Program-made: the position numbers and the translations under genes
From: Aureimonas mangrovi
GTDB lineage: Bacteria > Pseudomonadota > Alphaproteobacteria > Rhizobiales > Rhizobiaceae
Assembly (NCBI RefSeq): GCF_014058705.1
Contig: NZ_CP059692.1
Span: 625,001 to 689,000, forward strand
Reading direction: 5' to 3'
Length of the DNA: 64,000 bases
Shown here: positions 8,518 to 18,000 of the stretch, in pieces
Position numbering within the stretch: the stretch's first letter is position 1
Layout: each line of letters starts with the position of its first letter
The notes under the pieces: model-generated
Databases searched by the model: none
What the model was told of the DNA's origin: nothing
Seen by the model: the letters and a program-made list of their open reading frames with translations, nothing else

Positions 8518-9341
8518 GAGAACGCCTCGCGAAGCACAGCGCGCAGGGCGGAAACGCTCCGATAACCCACGCGGGCAGCGATCTCCTCCAACCGTCCGCC
8601 CTCGGCCTTCAGACGCAGGACATGGGCGACGCGCAGGCGTCGCCGCCATTCGGCGAAGCTCATGCCCGTCTCCGTGCGGAAATGGCGGGTCATGGTGCGG
8701 CGGCTCATGCCGATCCGGTTCGCCCAGCCGTCGATGTCGAGGTCGATGGCAGGATCGGCGGAGATTTCGCGGCACAGGAGCTGAAGTCGGCGGTCGGCCG
8801 GCTCAGGAAGCGCAAAGGCGCCTTCGCGAGCACGTGCGATCTCGCTGAGGATCAGAGCGGCGAGATGAGCGCCGCGTCCGCCCTCGTCGTATTCCACCGG
8901 CTCGTCCAGAAGCGCCGCTATCGCGGCCGAGAGCAGCGGGGAACAGTTGACCACGCGCGCCGGTTCCCAAGCGAGTTCGGGCCTGGTCTCGGGTTCGATG
9001 TAGACGGAACTGAAGCGTACCGGACCGTGAGCCTTGACCGCGTGCGGCCGGTCGGGTGCGATGAGAAGCCCGTATCCCGCCGGGATGATGAAGGACGCGC
9101 TCAGGATGCGCGCGGTCAGGAAGCCGTCCTCGCATTTCAGAAACTGGCCGCGACGGTGGCTGTGCCAGCCGAAATCCATGGTTTGCTCATAGTCCCGGGT
9201 CATGACCGCGACGGGACGAGGAACGGTTTGAAGATCGAGCGCTTGCAGCCGCACGGCGCCAGGCTGCGCGGTCGCGGCGGCCTCCGGTTTCGTCCAGCCG
9301 TTGTTTTGCGCTTCGGCGCCTGAGGAGTTGTGTTGCATCAT
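8514..9341 (-). CDS. AraC-family regulator of the siderophore locus
   Basis: This AraC/XylS regulator has a cupin-like sensor part (FGWHSHRRGQF, PAGYGLLIAPDRPHAV) and a C-terminal double helix-turn-helix with IDLDIDGWANRIGMSRRTMTRHFRTETGMSFAEWRRRLR. It belongs to the YdeC/NimR-like type. The ATG at 9341 has GGAG eight bases upstream; the frame continues ten codons to a GTG at 9371. It is divergent from the TonB receptor gene and overlaps fhuC, so it probably responds to iron or siderophore and controls both directions. A candidate direct-repeat site lies at 9466-9488. The ligand is unknown. Confidence 0.87.
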   Translation of the reverse strand: MMQHNSSGAEAQNNGWTKPEAAATAQPGAVRLQALDLQTVPRPVAVMTRDYEQTMDFGWHSHRRGQFLKCEDGFLTARILSASFIIPAGYGLLIAPDRPHAVKAHGPVRFSSVYIEPETRPELAWEPARVVNCSPLLSAAIAALLDEPVEYDEGGRGAHLAALILSEIARAREGAFALPEPADRRLQLLCREISADPAIDLDIDGWANRIGMSRRTMTRHFRTETGMSFAEWRRRLRVAHVLRLKAEGGRLEEIAARVGYRSVSALRAVLREAFS

Positions 9342-9465
9342 CGCGTTTGCTCCGGCTCCTTGGGCACCCACTCCGACGATGTCAAAGCGCGCAACTGGCC
9401 CATTGTGCGGCTTTTCGCGGTCTTGTCGCCGAACGGGCCTGTTATCGGCCCGAACCCGCCCTTCT

Positions 9466-9488
9466 TTGACCTGACAAAGTTGACCTGA
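9466..9488 (+). promoter_or_regulatory. Direct repeat TTGACCTGA x2, candidate AraC operator
   Basis: TTGACCTGA occurs at 9466-9474 and again at 9480-9488, one and a third helical turns apart, between the divergent AraC and TonB-receptor genes. Proteins of the AraC family typically bind direct repeats near the -35 region. No good -10 box at standard spacing follows, which would fit an activator-dependent promoter. Binding by the neighbouring regulator is inference. Confidence 0.45.
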
Positions 9489-9558
9489 AAAGTCTAGTTA
9501 TCGCGCGGATTTCGAGCCCGGCTTCAGGTTTGGGCTGATGCGGCAGAGGGGCTGGAAC

Positions 9559-11781
9559 ATGGCGGGACGCGCAAACTACGAATGCCGGCATCGTGCGCCG
9601 GTGCAAACCACCGCAACCGCGCGGGTCGCATACGCGGCTTCCGCTGCTTGCGGCGCGCTGCTCATCGGCGTTTCGGGTGCCTTTGCCCAGACGAGCCAGT
9701 CCGTCGTGGTTCTCGATCCGGTCGTGATCGCGGTGGGAGCCGAGAGTGGTGAAGGGGGTGTCGGCGCAGAAGGACCCCGCTCGAACCCTGATGGCTACCT
9801 AGCACGTACCAGCGCCTCGGCCACGAAGACCTCGACGCCGATTTCCGAGACGCCTCAGTCGATCTCGGTGATCACGCGCGACTCGATGGACGACCGGGCG
9901 GTGCAGAGCGTCGCCGACAGCATGCTCTACACTACCGGTGTCAATGCCCAGCGCTACGGCAACGATCCGCGCTCCGACTATTTCACCGTTCGCGGCTTTC
10001 CCGCCGATCTCTATCTCGACGGGCTTCGCGTGCCCCAGATCGCCAACCAGACGGGCGGCTATGCGGGCTTTCGCATCGAGCCGTTCTTCCTGAACCGGGT
10101 GGAAGTGCTGCGCGGGCCGAACTCGGCGCTTTTCGGCCAGACCAATGTCGGCGGCGTGGTCAATATGATCTCGAAGGACCCGCAGGCGACGGCGGGCGGC
10201 GAAGTCTACACACGCTTCGGCACCAACAGCCAGAAGGAGGTGGGCTTCGACGTCACCGGCCCGCTGAACGAAGACAAGACGCTGACCTATCGCCTGATGG
10301 GCGTATGGCGCGACGCTGACACCGACATCTATCTGGGTAAGAACGACCGCTTCGCGATCAGTCCATCCATATCCTACAAGCCGGACGCGGATACGAGCTT
10401 CACGCTCTACGGCGCCTTCATGCGCGACGACCTCGGCCAGGTGGGAGCGATCGTTCCGGCGCTCGGCAGCGTCTATCCCAACAGTCTGGGCCTCACCATT
10501 CCCCGGGACTTCTCGGACGGCGATCCGCACAATGCCACCTATGAGAAAGACACGGGCTATGTCGGCTATCGGTTCGAACACCGGTTCGAAAACGAGATAA
10601 CGGTCCGCCAGAACTTCCGATACTCGCATCTCGACGTCGCCTATGACAACCTGTTCACGCGCGGCATCCTCCCCGACGAGCGCACGATCACGCGCATGAA
10701 CTACAGGGCCCATCCCACCCTGGACGCGCTGGCGCTCGACACCAACGCCGAGTATCGCTTCCACACCGGCGCCGTAGCCCACACGCTGCTCGCCGGCGTC
10801 GACCTGCAGTGGCAAAAACTTGACAACAGCACCGGCTCGACGACGGGCTTCCGGCAGGACCTCTTCGATCCCCGGTACGACAGCCCGATCGCTCCCCAGC
10901 CGGCCACGAACCGGCTCCAGCAGGTGCAGCGCCAGACCGGCGTCTATCTTCAGGACCAGATCGAATGGGGCCGCCTGCGCGTGACGGCGGGCATCCGCCA
11001 GGATTTCGCGGAGATCGAGTCGGATTCGACCGCGCTGACCAGCGGTGTCACGACCTCCTACACACAGGACCCGAACGAGTTCACCGGCCGCATCGGCGCT
11101 GCCTACGTGTTCGACAACGGCATCACGCCCTATGCCCTTTACTCCACCTCCTTCCAGCCTGTGCTGACGCTGGCCGACGTGCCGCTCAAGCCGACCACCG
11201 GCGAACTGATCGAGGCCGGCTTGAAGTTCGCGCCACTTGAGCTGCCCTACTCGCTGACCGTTTCGGCTTTCGAGGCCACGCAGCAGAACGTCGTCAATCG
11301 CACGGCCGGCGTCTATTACCAGACCGATGAGGTGCGGGTGCGCGGCGTCGAAGTGGAGGCTACCGCGCGGCTCTTCGAACGGCTGGACGTGATCGCCGGA
11401 CTGACGTTCCAGGAACCGGAGATCACCCGCAGCCGGACGGCGGGACGCGAGGGCAACATGCCCTATACCGTTCCCAAGCAGCAGCAGTCGATCTTCCTCT
11501 CCTACGACGTGCCCCTGCCCGAGGCCGTGCCCGGCGAGCTGAAGATCGGCGGCGGCGTTCGCAGGATCGGCGAGACGGCAGGCGACGACGCGAATACGTT
11601 CTTTGTTCCCTCCTACACGCTGGCCGACGCCTTCGCGCGCTACGAGATCAACAATCTCAGCCTTCAGGTGAACGCCACCAATCTCGGCGACGAGGACTAT
11701 GTCGCCGGCTGCAACATCTCCACGCAGTGCTATTACGGTCCCGGCCGCTCGGTGATCGCGACAGCCAGCGTCAAGTGGTGA
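9559..11781 (+). CDS. TonB-dependent ferric siderophore receptor
   Basis: The outer-membrane receptor (740 aa) begins with a long signal peptide ending near GAFAQ. The plug domain shows TPISETPQSISVITRDSM, and YFTVRGFPADLYLDGLRV with NRVEVLRGPNSALFGQ follows. A 22-strand barrel is expected after that, and the chain closes with the canonical terminal Trp (ASVKW). These plug motifs are those of FhuA/FoxA/FpvA hydroxamate-type receptors. The ATG at 9559 follows GAGGGG at good spacing; an upstream ATG at 9538 is less likely. It takes up a ferric siderophore and hands it to the FhuD protein encoded immediately downstream. Confidence 0.9.
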   Translation: MAGRANYECRHRAPVQTTATARVAYAASAACGALLIGVSGAFAQTSQSVVVLDPVVIAVGAESGEGGVGAEGPRSNPDGYLARTSASATKTSTPISETPQSISVITRDSMDDRAVQSVADSMLYTTGVNAQRYGNDPRSDYFTVRGFPADLYLDGLRVPQIANQTGGYAGFRIEPFFLNRVEVLRGPNSALFGQTNVGGVVNMISKDPQATAGGEVYTRFGTNSQKEVGFDVTGPLNEDKTLTYRLMGVWRDADTDIYLGKNDRFAISPSISYKPDADTSFTLYGAFMRDDLGQVGAIVPALGSVYPNSLGLTIPRDFSDGDPHNATYEKDTGYVGYRFEHRFENEITVRQNFRYSHLDVAYDNLFTRGILPDERTITRMNYRAHPTLDALALDTNAEYRFHTGAVAHTLLAGVDLQWQKLDNSTGSTTGFRQDLFDPRYDSPIAPQPATNRLQQVQRQTGVYLQDQIEWGRLRVTAGIRQDFAEIESDSTALTSGVTTSYTQDPNEFTGRIGAAYVFDNGITPYALYSTSFQPVLTLADVPLKPTTGELIEAGLKFAPLELPYSLTVSAFEATQQNVVNRTAGVYYQTDEVRVRGVEVEATARLFERLDVIAGLTFQEPEITRSRTAGREGNMPYTVPKQQQSIFLSYDVPLPEAVPGELKIGGGVRRIGETAGDDANTFFVPSYTLADAFARYEINNLSLQVNATNLGDEDYVAGCNISTQCYYGPGRSVIATASVKW

Positions 11782-12662
11782 TCAGCCTCACCCGACGAAC
11801 GATGATCGCCGGGGCGCTGGGCGCCCTGGCTTCCCAGCGGCCCGCTTTGTCCCAAGACAGGCCCGCTCCCCGCGTTGCGGCACTGGAATGGTCTTCGGCC
11901 GAGATCGCGTTCCTTCTTGGCGTGCCGCCGCTCGGTCTTGCCGAGCGGCAGGGCTACGAACAATGGGTCGGCATCGGCGCGAGTGAACTCCGCGAGGCCG
12001 TCGATCTCGGGCGCCGGCAGCAGCCCAGCCTCGAAGCGCTCCTGCGCCTTCGTCCGGAAACGATCCTGGCCAGCACGCACCGCCACAGCGCGATCGAGGG
12101 ACAATTATCAGCCATCGCGCCGACACATCTCGTGCCGGACCAGCCCGCCGATTTCGACTTCTTCGGTGCCGTTCTGGACGCCACCGGCTTCGTCGGCAGC
12201 GTGCTCGGCCGGGAGCGCGAGGCGGAGCACCTCCTCGGCAATTTCCACCTCCGTCTGGAGCAATTGCGTGAAAGGGCACAGGCAGGCGGCCTTGCGGGAC
12301 TGCGGGTGGTGCTCGCCCAGCCGCTGTCCGGCGTTGCCCGTCTTCGCATCTTCACAGCCAATTCCGCGGTGATTCAGGCGCTGGCGCGCATCGGCCTTGA
12401 GCCGGCCATGGCCGGCACGACCGAGCCGTTCGGGTTCACGACGATGGGACTGGAAGACCTCGCAGGTCTCTCTCCGGAAACGCGCTTTCTTCTTATGGAC
12501 GAGCGAGAACCCGCCGAACTTGCCGCCAGCGCGGTATGGCCTCTCCTGCCCGTGGTCGCTGCCGGAGGCGTCGTCCCCATCGGAGCGCGACTATGGCCCT
12601 TCGGCGCAACCGGTTCCCTGATCGAGATCGCAGAGGCGGTGCTGGTTAGCCTTTCTGAATGA
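11778..12662 (+). CDS. fhuD: Periplasmic iron-siderophore binding protein FhuD
   Basis: This 294-residue class III substrate-binding protein starts at a GTG whose bases overlap the TGA of the receptor gene. The N-terminus TRRTMIAGALGALA has twin arginines followed by a hydrophobic stretch ending near ALSQ, suggesting Tat or Sec export. The family pattern is seen in VAALEWSSAEIAFLLGVPPLGLA, in LRPETILAS, and near the end in VVAAGGVVPIGARLWPFGAT. It binds the ferric hydroxamate in the periplasm for FhuB/FhuC. Genetic coupling to the receptor supports the assignment. Confidence 0.87.
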   Translation: MISLTRRTMIAGALGALASQRPALSQDRPAPRVAALEWSSAEIAFLLGVPPLGLAERQGYEQWVGIGASELREAVDLGRRQQPSLEALLRLRPETILASTHRHSAIEGQLSAIAPTHLVPDQPADFDFFGAVLDATGFVGSVLGREREAEHLLGNFHLRLEQLRERAQAGGLAGLRVVLAQPLSGVARLRIFTANSAVIQALARIGLEPAMAGTTEPFGFTTMGLEDLAGLSPETRFLLMDEREPAELAASAVWPLLPVVAAGGVVPIGARLWPFGATGSLIEIAEAVLVSLSE

Positions 12663-12869
12663 CATTCGGACTGGAGCTTCGAGTTCGTGAAGCGAACCTG
12701 CCCCGCCCTCTCATCCGCGGCCCGTGGACTTGCCCCGGGAAAGAGGAGCCTTTCAAGGGCAAGCCGCAGCGTCGGTTCGGCAAATTCGAGGCAGACCGTT
12801 CGCCAGTTCAGTTGCTTGGCGTACGAAGCGGGGGACCAGTCGAGGCCCTCAGTTCAAGAGTGCAGGGGA

Positions 12870-13150
12870 AGCGCTGACGTTCGAGACGCGGGTCGGCTTC
12901 TCCCCCGATCTGGTCGAGCAGCATGCGAGTCCCGCCCTGGCCGAGTTCGAAGCGCGGCTGGCGGCGACCGTTCCGGACAGGATGATCGCTCCTTCCACCC
13001 GGCCCGACAGCATGAGATCGACGAGGTTGCGGCGTCGATCGTCGTCAAGATCCAAATTGCCGAGGATCAACGTGTATCCGCGTTCCGCGAAGACGTCGTC
13101 GAGCCCACGCAAGACCTCCGAGACGAGTTCTGTCGGCCGGGGTCGTGAAG
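12870..13150 (-). pseudogene. Decayed LacI-family regulator fragment
   Basis: On the minus strand, GLDDVFAERGYTLILGN followed by DLDDDRRRNLVDLMLSGRVE and GAIILSG is a clear piece of the sugar-binding-like core of a LacI/PurR regulator. Just after it the frame breaks: shifting by one base near 12925 recovers MLLDQIG, the next expected motif. The helix-turn-helix and the rest of the core are missing. The fragment occupies most of the 570-base gap between fhuD and the MarR gene. Nothing else recognisable was seen in that gap. Confidence 0.6.
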
Positions 13151-13230
13151 CCTTTCGTCCGTGCATTTATCGCTGATAGGACGGCCTTCGCGCGCGTAGG
13201 TCACATTCGGCGGCATCAAGGCGGGAGACC

Positions 13231-13719
13231 CTAATCGTACGATCTGCGGTGCGGCGGAAGCGTTGGTGAGATCTCCGCCTGGGGAAGGTACGTTTCGATC
13301 TCCCGCAAGATGGCCAAAAGGCGACGCTTGTCCTCGTCCGGGACGTTCACCAGCATCTCGCCGTAAGCTTCCCGAGCGGCGGCGCGAACCTCGGGCATGA
13401 ACGCTTCTCCCCTCTCGGTCAACCTGACCAGCTTCTGCCGCCGATCGCTTGGGTTCTCCCGTCGCTGCAACAGCTCCATACGCACAAGGCGATCCACCAG
13501 CCGGCTGGTGGCGTTGTGACTGAGGTCCACCATCTCCGCGATCTCGGAGATCGTCCGCGCTCCTTCGTTTCCGACGACGAAGATCGCCACGAGCTGGCTG
13601 AACGTCATCTCCAGCCCGTGCAGCTTGCCGGCGAGGCGCGGGAACTGGCGTTCCAAGGCCGGACGATGAATGCGCTCTAGCGCGAGAGCCAATTCAGCCT
13701 GCAGGTCGCCGCCTCCCAT
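13231..13719 (-). CDS. MarR-family transcriptional regulator
   Basis: This 162-residue winged-helix protein carries the MarR core: TISEIAEMVDLSHNATSRLVDRLVRMELLQRR with the wing ENPSDRRQKLVRLTERGEAF. The start has AAGGAGG six bases upstream. It is divergent from an RND efflux operon whose membrane-fusion gene starts 177 bases away, and a palindrome lies between them, so it probably represses itself and the pump. The inducing ligand is unknown but is probably an aromatic or lipophilic pump substrate. Confidence 0.88.
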   Translation of the reverse strand: MGGGDLQAELALALERIHRPALERQFPRLAGKLHGLEMTFSQLVAIFVVGNEGARTISEIAEMVDLSHNATSRLVDRLVRMELLQRRENPSDRRQKLVRLTERGEAFMPEVRAAAREAYGEMLVNVPDEDKRRLLAILREIETYLPQAEISPTLPPHRRSYD

Positions 13720-13735
13720 GATGCCTCCTTGCGCA

Positions 13736-13747
13736 ATGTGCGCACAT
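13736..13747. promoter_or_regulatory. Palindrome ATGTGCGCACAT, candidate MarR operator
   Basis: A perfect 12-base palindrome lies 17 bases upstream of the MarR start codon in the divergent promoter region. Outer TTGC at about 13729 and GCAA at about 13757 extend the symmetry loosely. MarR repressors bind such palindromes as dimers, and the position fits autorepression. Binding is inferred from position alone. Confidence 0.45.
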
Positions 13748-13835
13748 GCACATAATGCAACCTAGTATGTTTTTGCCATCTATGCCTAAGGGCTGCGCAT
13801 CTCTCAAGGCCTTGGGACGCCAACAAATGGGGTAA

Positions 13836-13856
13836 TGGAGGCGTGTTTCGCCTCCA
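13836..13856 (+). other. 8-bp hairpin in the efflux operon leader
   Basis: TGGAGGCG pairs with CGCCTCCA around a five-base loop (TGTTT). It sits 40 bases before the preferred start of the membrane-fusion gene and covers the possible GTG start at 13843. No T-run follows, so it is not a classical terminator. It sequesters a GGAGG sequence and might modulate translation. Confidence 0.4.
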
Positions 13857-13896
13857 GAACTGCCGAACCGCCCCTTCACCACCAGCCGGAACGATC

Positions 13897-15048
13897 ATGA
13901 TCTCCAAGTTTCTGAACGCGACGACACTGGTCTTCCTGGCGATTGTCGCACTCGTCGTCTTCTGGATCGGGAGCGGCATGTTCGGGCGCGAACCGGAAAC
14001 GCCGCCGCAGCGTGCCGAACGGGCGCTGCCGAGCGTCGCGGCGAGCGCCAGCCAGGCGAGCGAGGTCACCACCGAGCTGACACTCTACGGCGACGTTGAG
14101 CCGACGCAGATCGCGACGGTACGGGCTCGGGTCGAGGGTGTCGTCGAGGAGGTCGTCTCGCAAGGTACCGTCGTGGCCGCCGGAGACGTTCTGGCTCGGC
14201 TCTCCACCGACGACCGCCAGGCGCGTGCGGCGCGTGCCCAGGCGCAGCTCACTACCGCAGAGCAGGCAGCCGCGAACGCTCGACAGCTGTTCGAGCGCGG
14301 CGTCGGCCCGGAGACCAACGTGCAGACGACCATGGCCGAACTGGAGGCGGCGCGGGCGGAGTTGCGGGCGATCGAGCTCGAGATCGCCAACACGCAAGTG
14401 GTCGCGCCCATCGCAGGTGTGGTGAACAGGGTGATCGCCGACCTCGGTGCCTACGTCTCGCCCGGTGGCGAGGTTCTGGAGATCGTCGACAACGATCCGC
14501 TCCTGGCGGTCATCACCGTCCAGCAGGGCGACATCGCCCGCGTGCGCAGCGGCATGCCAGCGCGTGTCTCGTTTATCGGCGGTGACACGCGGGACGGGCG
14601 CGTGTCCTTCGTCTCGCCGATCGCCGAGGCGGCGACCCGAACGTTCCGGGTCGAGGTCGAGGTCGCCAACCCCGACGAGAGCCTTCCGTCGGGGATCAGC
14701 GCCGAGGTGGTAATCCCGATCGAGACGGTCTCGGCCCATTACATCTCGCCGGCGCTCGCGCGGCTCGACACCGAAGGACTAATGGGGGTCTACGTCGTCG
14801 ACGACGCCGATCGCATCCAGTTCGCTCCGATGGAGATCGTCAACGCGGACGCGGGCGGCATCTGGATCACCGGCATCGAGGATGGCGCGCGTCTGGTGAC
14901 GATCAGCCAGGGCGGGTTGCAGCCCGGCGAGGTCGTCGCGGTCCGCGAAACGCCCGCGGAGTACCTTCGGGGTGAAGCAGGCCTCGACGCGTCCGCGCCG
15001 GTGGACGCTGCCTCATCGGGCGGCAACGGCGACGAAGAGGCGCGCTAA
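13897..15048 (+). CDS. RND efflux membrane fusion protein
   Basis: The periplasmic adaptor (383 aa from ATG 13897) has an N-terminal membrane anchor FLNATTLVFLAIVALVVFWIG. A lipoyl-like strand set follows (LYGDVEPTQIATVRARVEG, VVSQGTVVAAGDVLARLS) and then a short alpha-hairpin (AQLTTAEQAAANARQLFERG). The second lipoyl half is NTQVVAPIAGVVNRV, followed by a beta-barrel. It joins the RND pump to an outer-membrane channel. The frame is open from a GTG at 13843, but the anchor argues for 13897. Its TAA shares one base with the ATG of the pump gene. Confidence 0.88.
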   Translation: MISKFLNATTLVFLAIVALVVFWIGSGMFGREPETPPQRAERALPSVAASASQASEVTTELTLYGDVEPTQIATVRARVEGVVEEVVSQGTVVAAGDVLARLSTDDRQARAARAQAQLTTAEQAAANARQLFERGVGPETNVQTTMAELEAARAELRAIELEIANTQVVAPIAGVVNRVIADLGAYVSPGGEVLEIVDNDPLLAVITVQQGDIARVRSGMPARVSFIGGDTRDGRVSFVSPIAEAATRTFRVEVEVANPDESLPSGISAEVVIPIETVSAHYISPALARLDTEGLMGVYVVDDADRIQFAPMEIVNADAGGIWITGIEDGARLVTISQGGLQPGEVVAVRETPAEYLRGEAGLDASAPVDAASSGGNGDEEAR

Positions 15049-18000
15049 TGCTCGCGATCATCGCTGCCGCCTTCACCCGCGCGCGCACCGTCTGCCTGAC
15101 GCTCGCGCTGATCATGATCGCCGGAACGCTCGCCTACGTCACGATCCCGAAAGAGGCGAACCCGGAAGTCGAGATCCCCTTCTTCATCGTCACCGTCACC
15201 TATTCGGGCGTTTCGGCGGAGGACTCGGCGCGCCTGATGGTCCAGCCGCTGGAGCGCCGTCTCCAGTCGATCCAGGGCCTTCGCGAGATGACCGCGCAGG
15301 CGAGCGACGGCTTTGCCTCGATCATCCTGGAGTTCGAACCCGGCATCGACAACCGGGGCGCGCTCCTCGACATCAACGACGAGGTCGATCAGGCGATCCC
15401 CGACCTGCCGGACGGTGCCGATCAGCCCGTGGTAACCGAAGTCGACCTGTCGGCCTTCCCGATCATCACTGTGGCTCTTTCGGGAGCGGTGCCCGAGCGC
15501 GACCTCATCTCGATCGGTCGCCAGCTGCGCGACGACATCGAGGCCGTCTCGGGCGTCCTCGAGGTCGATATCTCGGGCGAGCGCGCCGATCTGATGGAGA
15601 TCATCATCGATCCGCTCGCGCTGCAGTCCTACGGGCTCTCCTACGCGCAGATCCAGCGAGCGGTGCAGAACAACAACCAGCTGATCGCTGCGGGCGCCTT
15701 CGACACAGGCCGCGGACGGATCGGCGTATCCGTGCCAGGGACCATCGAGGGGATCGCGGACGTTCTCGCCATCCCGGTCCAGACGGTGGAGGGCACGGTG
15801 ATCCGTGTCCAGGACGTGGCGGAGGTTCGACAAACCTTCGAGGATCCGCTGTCCTTCGCGCGCATCGACGGCGAGGCGACCATCGGCCTCGACGTGCGCC
15901 GGGCGACCGGTGCCAACGTGATCCAGACGATCGCAGCGGTGCAGCAGGTGGTGGAGACCGCGAGAAGCGGCTGGCCGGAGGCGATCACCGTGGCCTATCT
16001 CCAGAACCAGGCGGACGACATCACGACGCTGCTCGGCGATCTGGAGAACAACGTCATCGCTGCCGTGCTCCTCGTTATGCTGACGACGCTGATCGGCCTC
16101 GGCATCCGCCCATCCCTGCTCGTCGCGCTCTCGATCCCCGGATCGTTCCTCGGCGGCATCCTCGTCATTTGGGCGATCGGCTTCACGCTCAACATCGTCG
16201 TCCTGTTCGGCCTGATCCTCGTGGTCGGGCTTCTGATCGACGGCACCATGGTGGTGGTGGAGCTCGCCGAGCGCTACCGCTCCGACGGCCTCGACCGGCG
16301 CGAGGCGTTCCTGCGCGCTGCCCAGCGCATGTGCTGGCCGGTCATTTCGGCGACGGCGACCACCATCCTCGTCTTCGTGCCCCTCCTGTTCTGGCCCGGC
16401 ATCGCCGGCCAGTTCATGCTCTTCCTGCCGGCCACCGTGATCGTCACGCTGATCGTCTCGCTTGCTATGGCGCTGATCTTCGTGCCGGTGATCGGCTCTG
16501 TAACCGCCGGAGGCACGCCGACCCCCCCGGTCGAGGGGGGACAGCGCCCACGTGCCTACGACAAGGTCCTCGACACGACGATCGCCCGTCCCGGCCTTGC
16601 GCTCGGGATCAGCGTCCTCGCCCTTCTCCTCGCCTTCTTCTTTGCGCTGAGCAACAATCCCGGCGTGGAGTTCTTCCCCTCCACCGAGCCCGAGCGTGCC
16701 CAGATCCAGATCGGCGCCGAAGGAAACCTCTCGGTCGCGGAGGCGGACCGGCTGGTCTCGCTGGTCGAGAACGCGGTGATCGGCACTGCGGGCGTCGAGC
16801 GCGTCTATGCGCGGACGATCGGCTCGGTGGATGACCGGCTGCGCCAGAGCCTTCCACCGGATACGGTCGGAACGCTGCAGGTGGATTTTCTCGACTGGCG
16901 CCAGCGGGAACCGGCGTCCGAGATCGTCGCCGAGTTGCGCGAACGGGCGAATGCCGTTCCCGGCGTGAGCGTCCAGATCGAAGAGCAGTCCGGCGGCCCT
17001 GGCAGCGGGCGTCCGGTCGATATCCAAATATCGGCCGAGGATCGCGCGGCGTTGCCCGGGGCTGTCGCGCAACTGCGCCAGCTGATGACCGAGCAAGGGA
17101 GTTTCGTCGACGTCGCCAGCGACGTACCGCAGCCCCAGCCGGAGGCGCGGATCATCGTCGATCGCGAACAGGCTGCCCGTTACGGTGTCGACATGGCCTC
17201 GGTCGGCGCGGCGGTGCAGCTCCTGACCAACGGCGTCGTGCTCGGTAATTTCCTTCCGAGCTTCGCCGACGAGGAGGTCGACATCGTGCTGCGCTACCCG
17301 GTGGACGAGCGCAACTTCGCTCAGCTGGCGAACCTGCGTATTCAGGCCGACGGCGGACTGATCCCGATGACGAACTTCGTTCGTCTGGAGGCCGGCCCGG
17401 CCACCGCCGTGATCAACCGGGTGGATTCGCAGAACGTCCAGTCGGTAACCGCCAACGTCGCGCCCGGCACGACGGTCGCCGCCGAACTGGCAACGCTCGG
17501 CGCGACGATCGATGAGACGGATTTCGGTGACGGAGTCGCCGTGACGTTCGGCGGCGAGCTCGCCGATCAGGAGGAGGCCGGAACCTTCCTCGTGATCGCG
17601 TTCCTGCTCGCCGTGTTCCTGATGTTCCTGGTTTTCGTCACGCAGTTCGACTCCTTCTATCAGAGCCTCGTCGTCGTCTCAGCGATCCTGTTCTCGATCG
17701 GCGGGGTGCTCGTCTCCTTGACGCTGCGCGGGGATCCCTTCGCGATCGTGATGACCGGCATCGCTATGATCGCGGCCGCCGGCATCGTGATCAACAACAA
17801 CATCGTCCTGATCGACGCCTTCAACGAGCATCGGGCCAGCGGCTTGTCGCCGAACGAGGCTGCGCGTCTTGCAGGCACGGAACGGTTCCGGCCGGTTCTC
17901 CTGACGGCCGCAACGACCGTGACCGGCCTCCTGCCGATGGTGCTCGGGCTGACCGTCGACTTCATCAACCGGGACGCCTTCTTCGGGGCGCCATCCGGGC

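Noticed and set aside
9480-9485. TTGACC in the receptor promoter as a RutR half-site
   Set aside because: No inverted partner GGTCAA is present; the direct repeat arrangement fits an AraC-type site better.
15045-17096. Minus-strand open frame of 683 codons
   Set aside because: It lies fully antisense to the RND pump gene, is dominated by Arg/Asp/His from GC-rich codon bias and has no recognisable motif.
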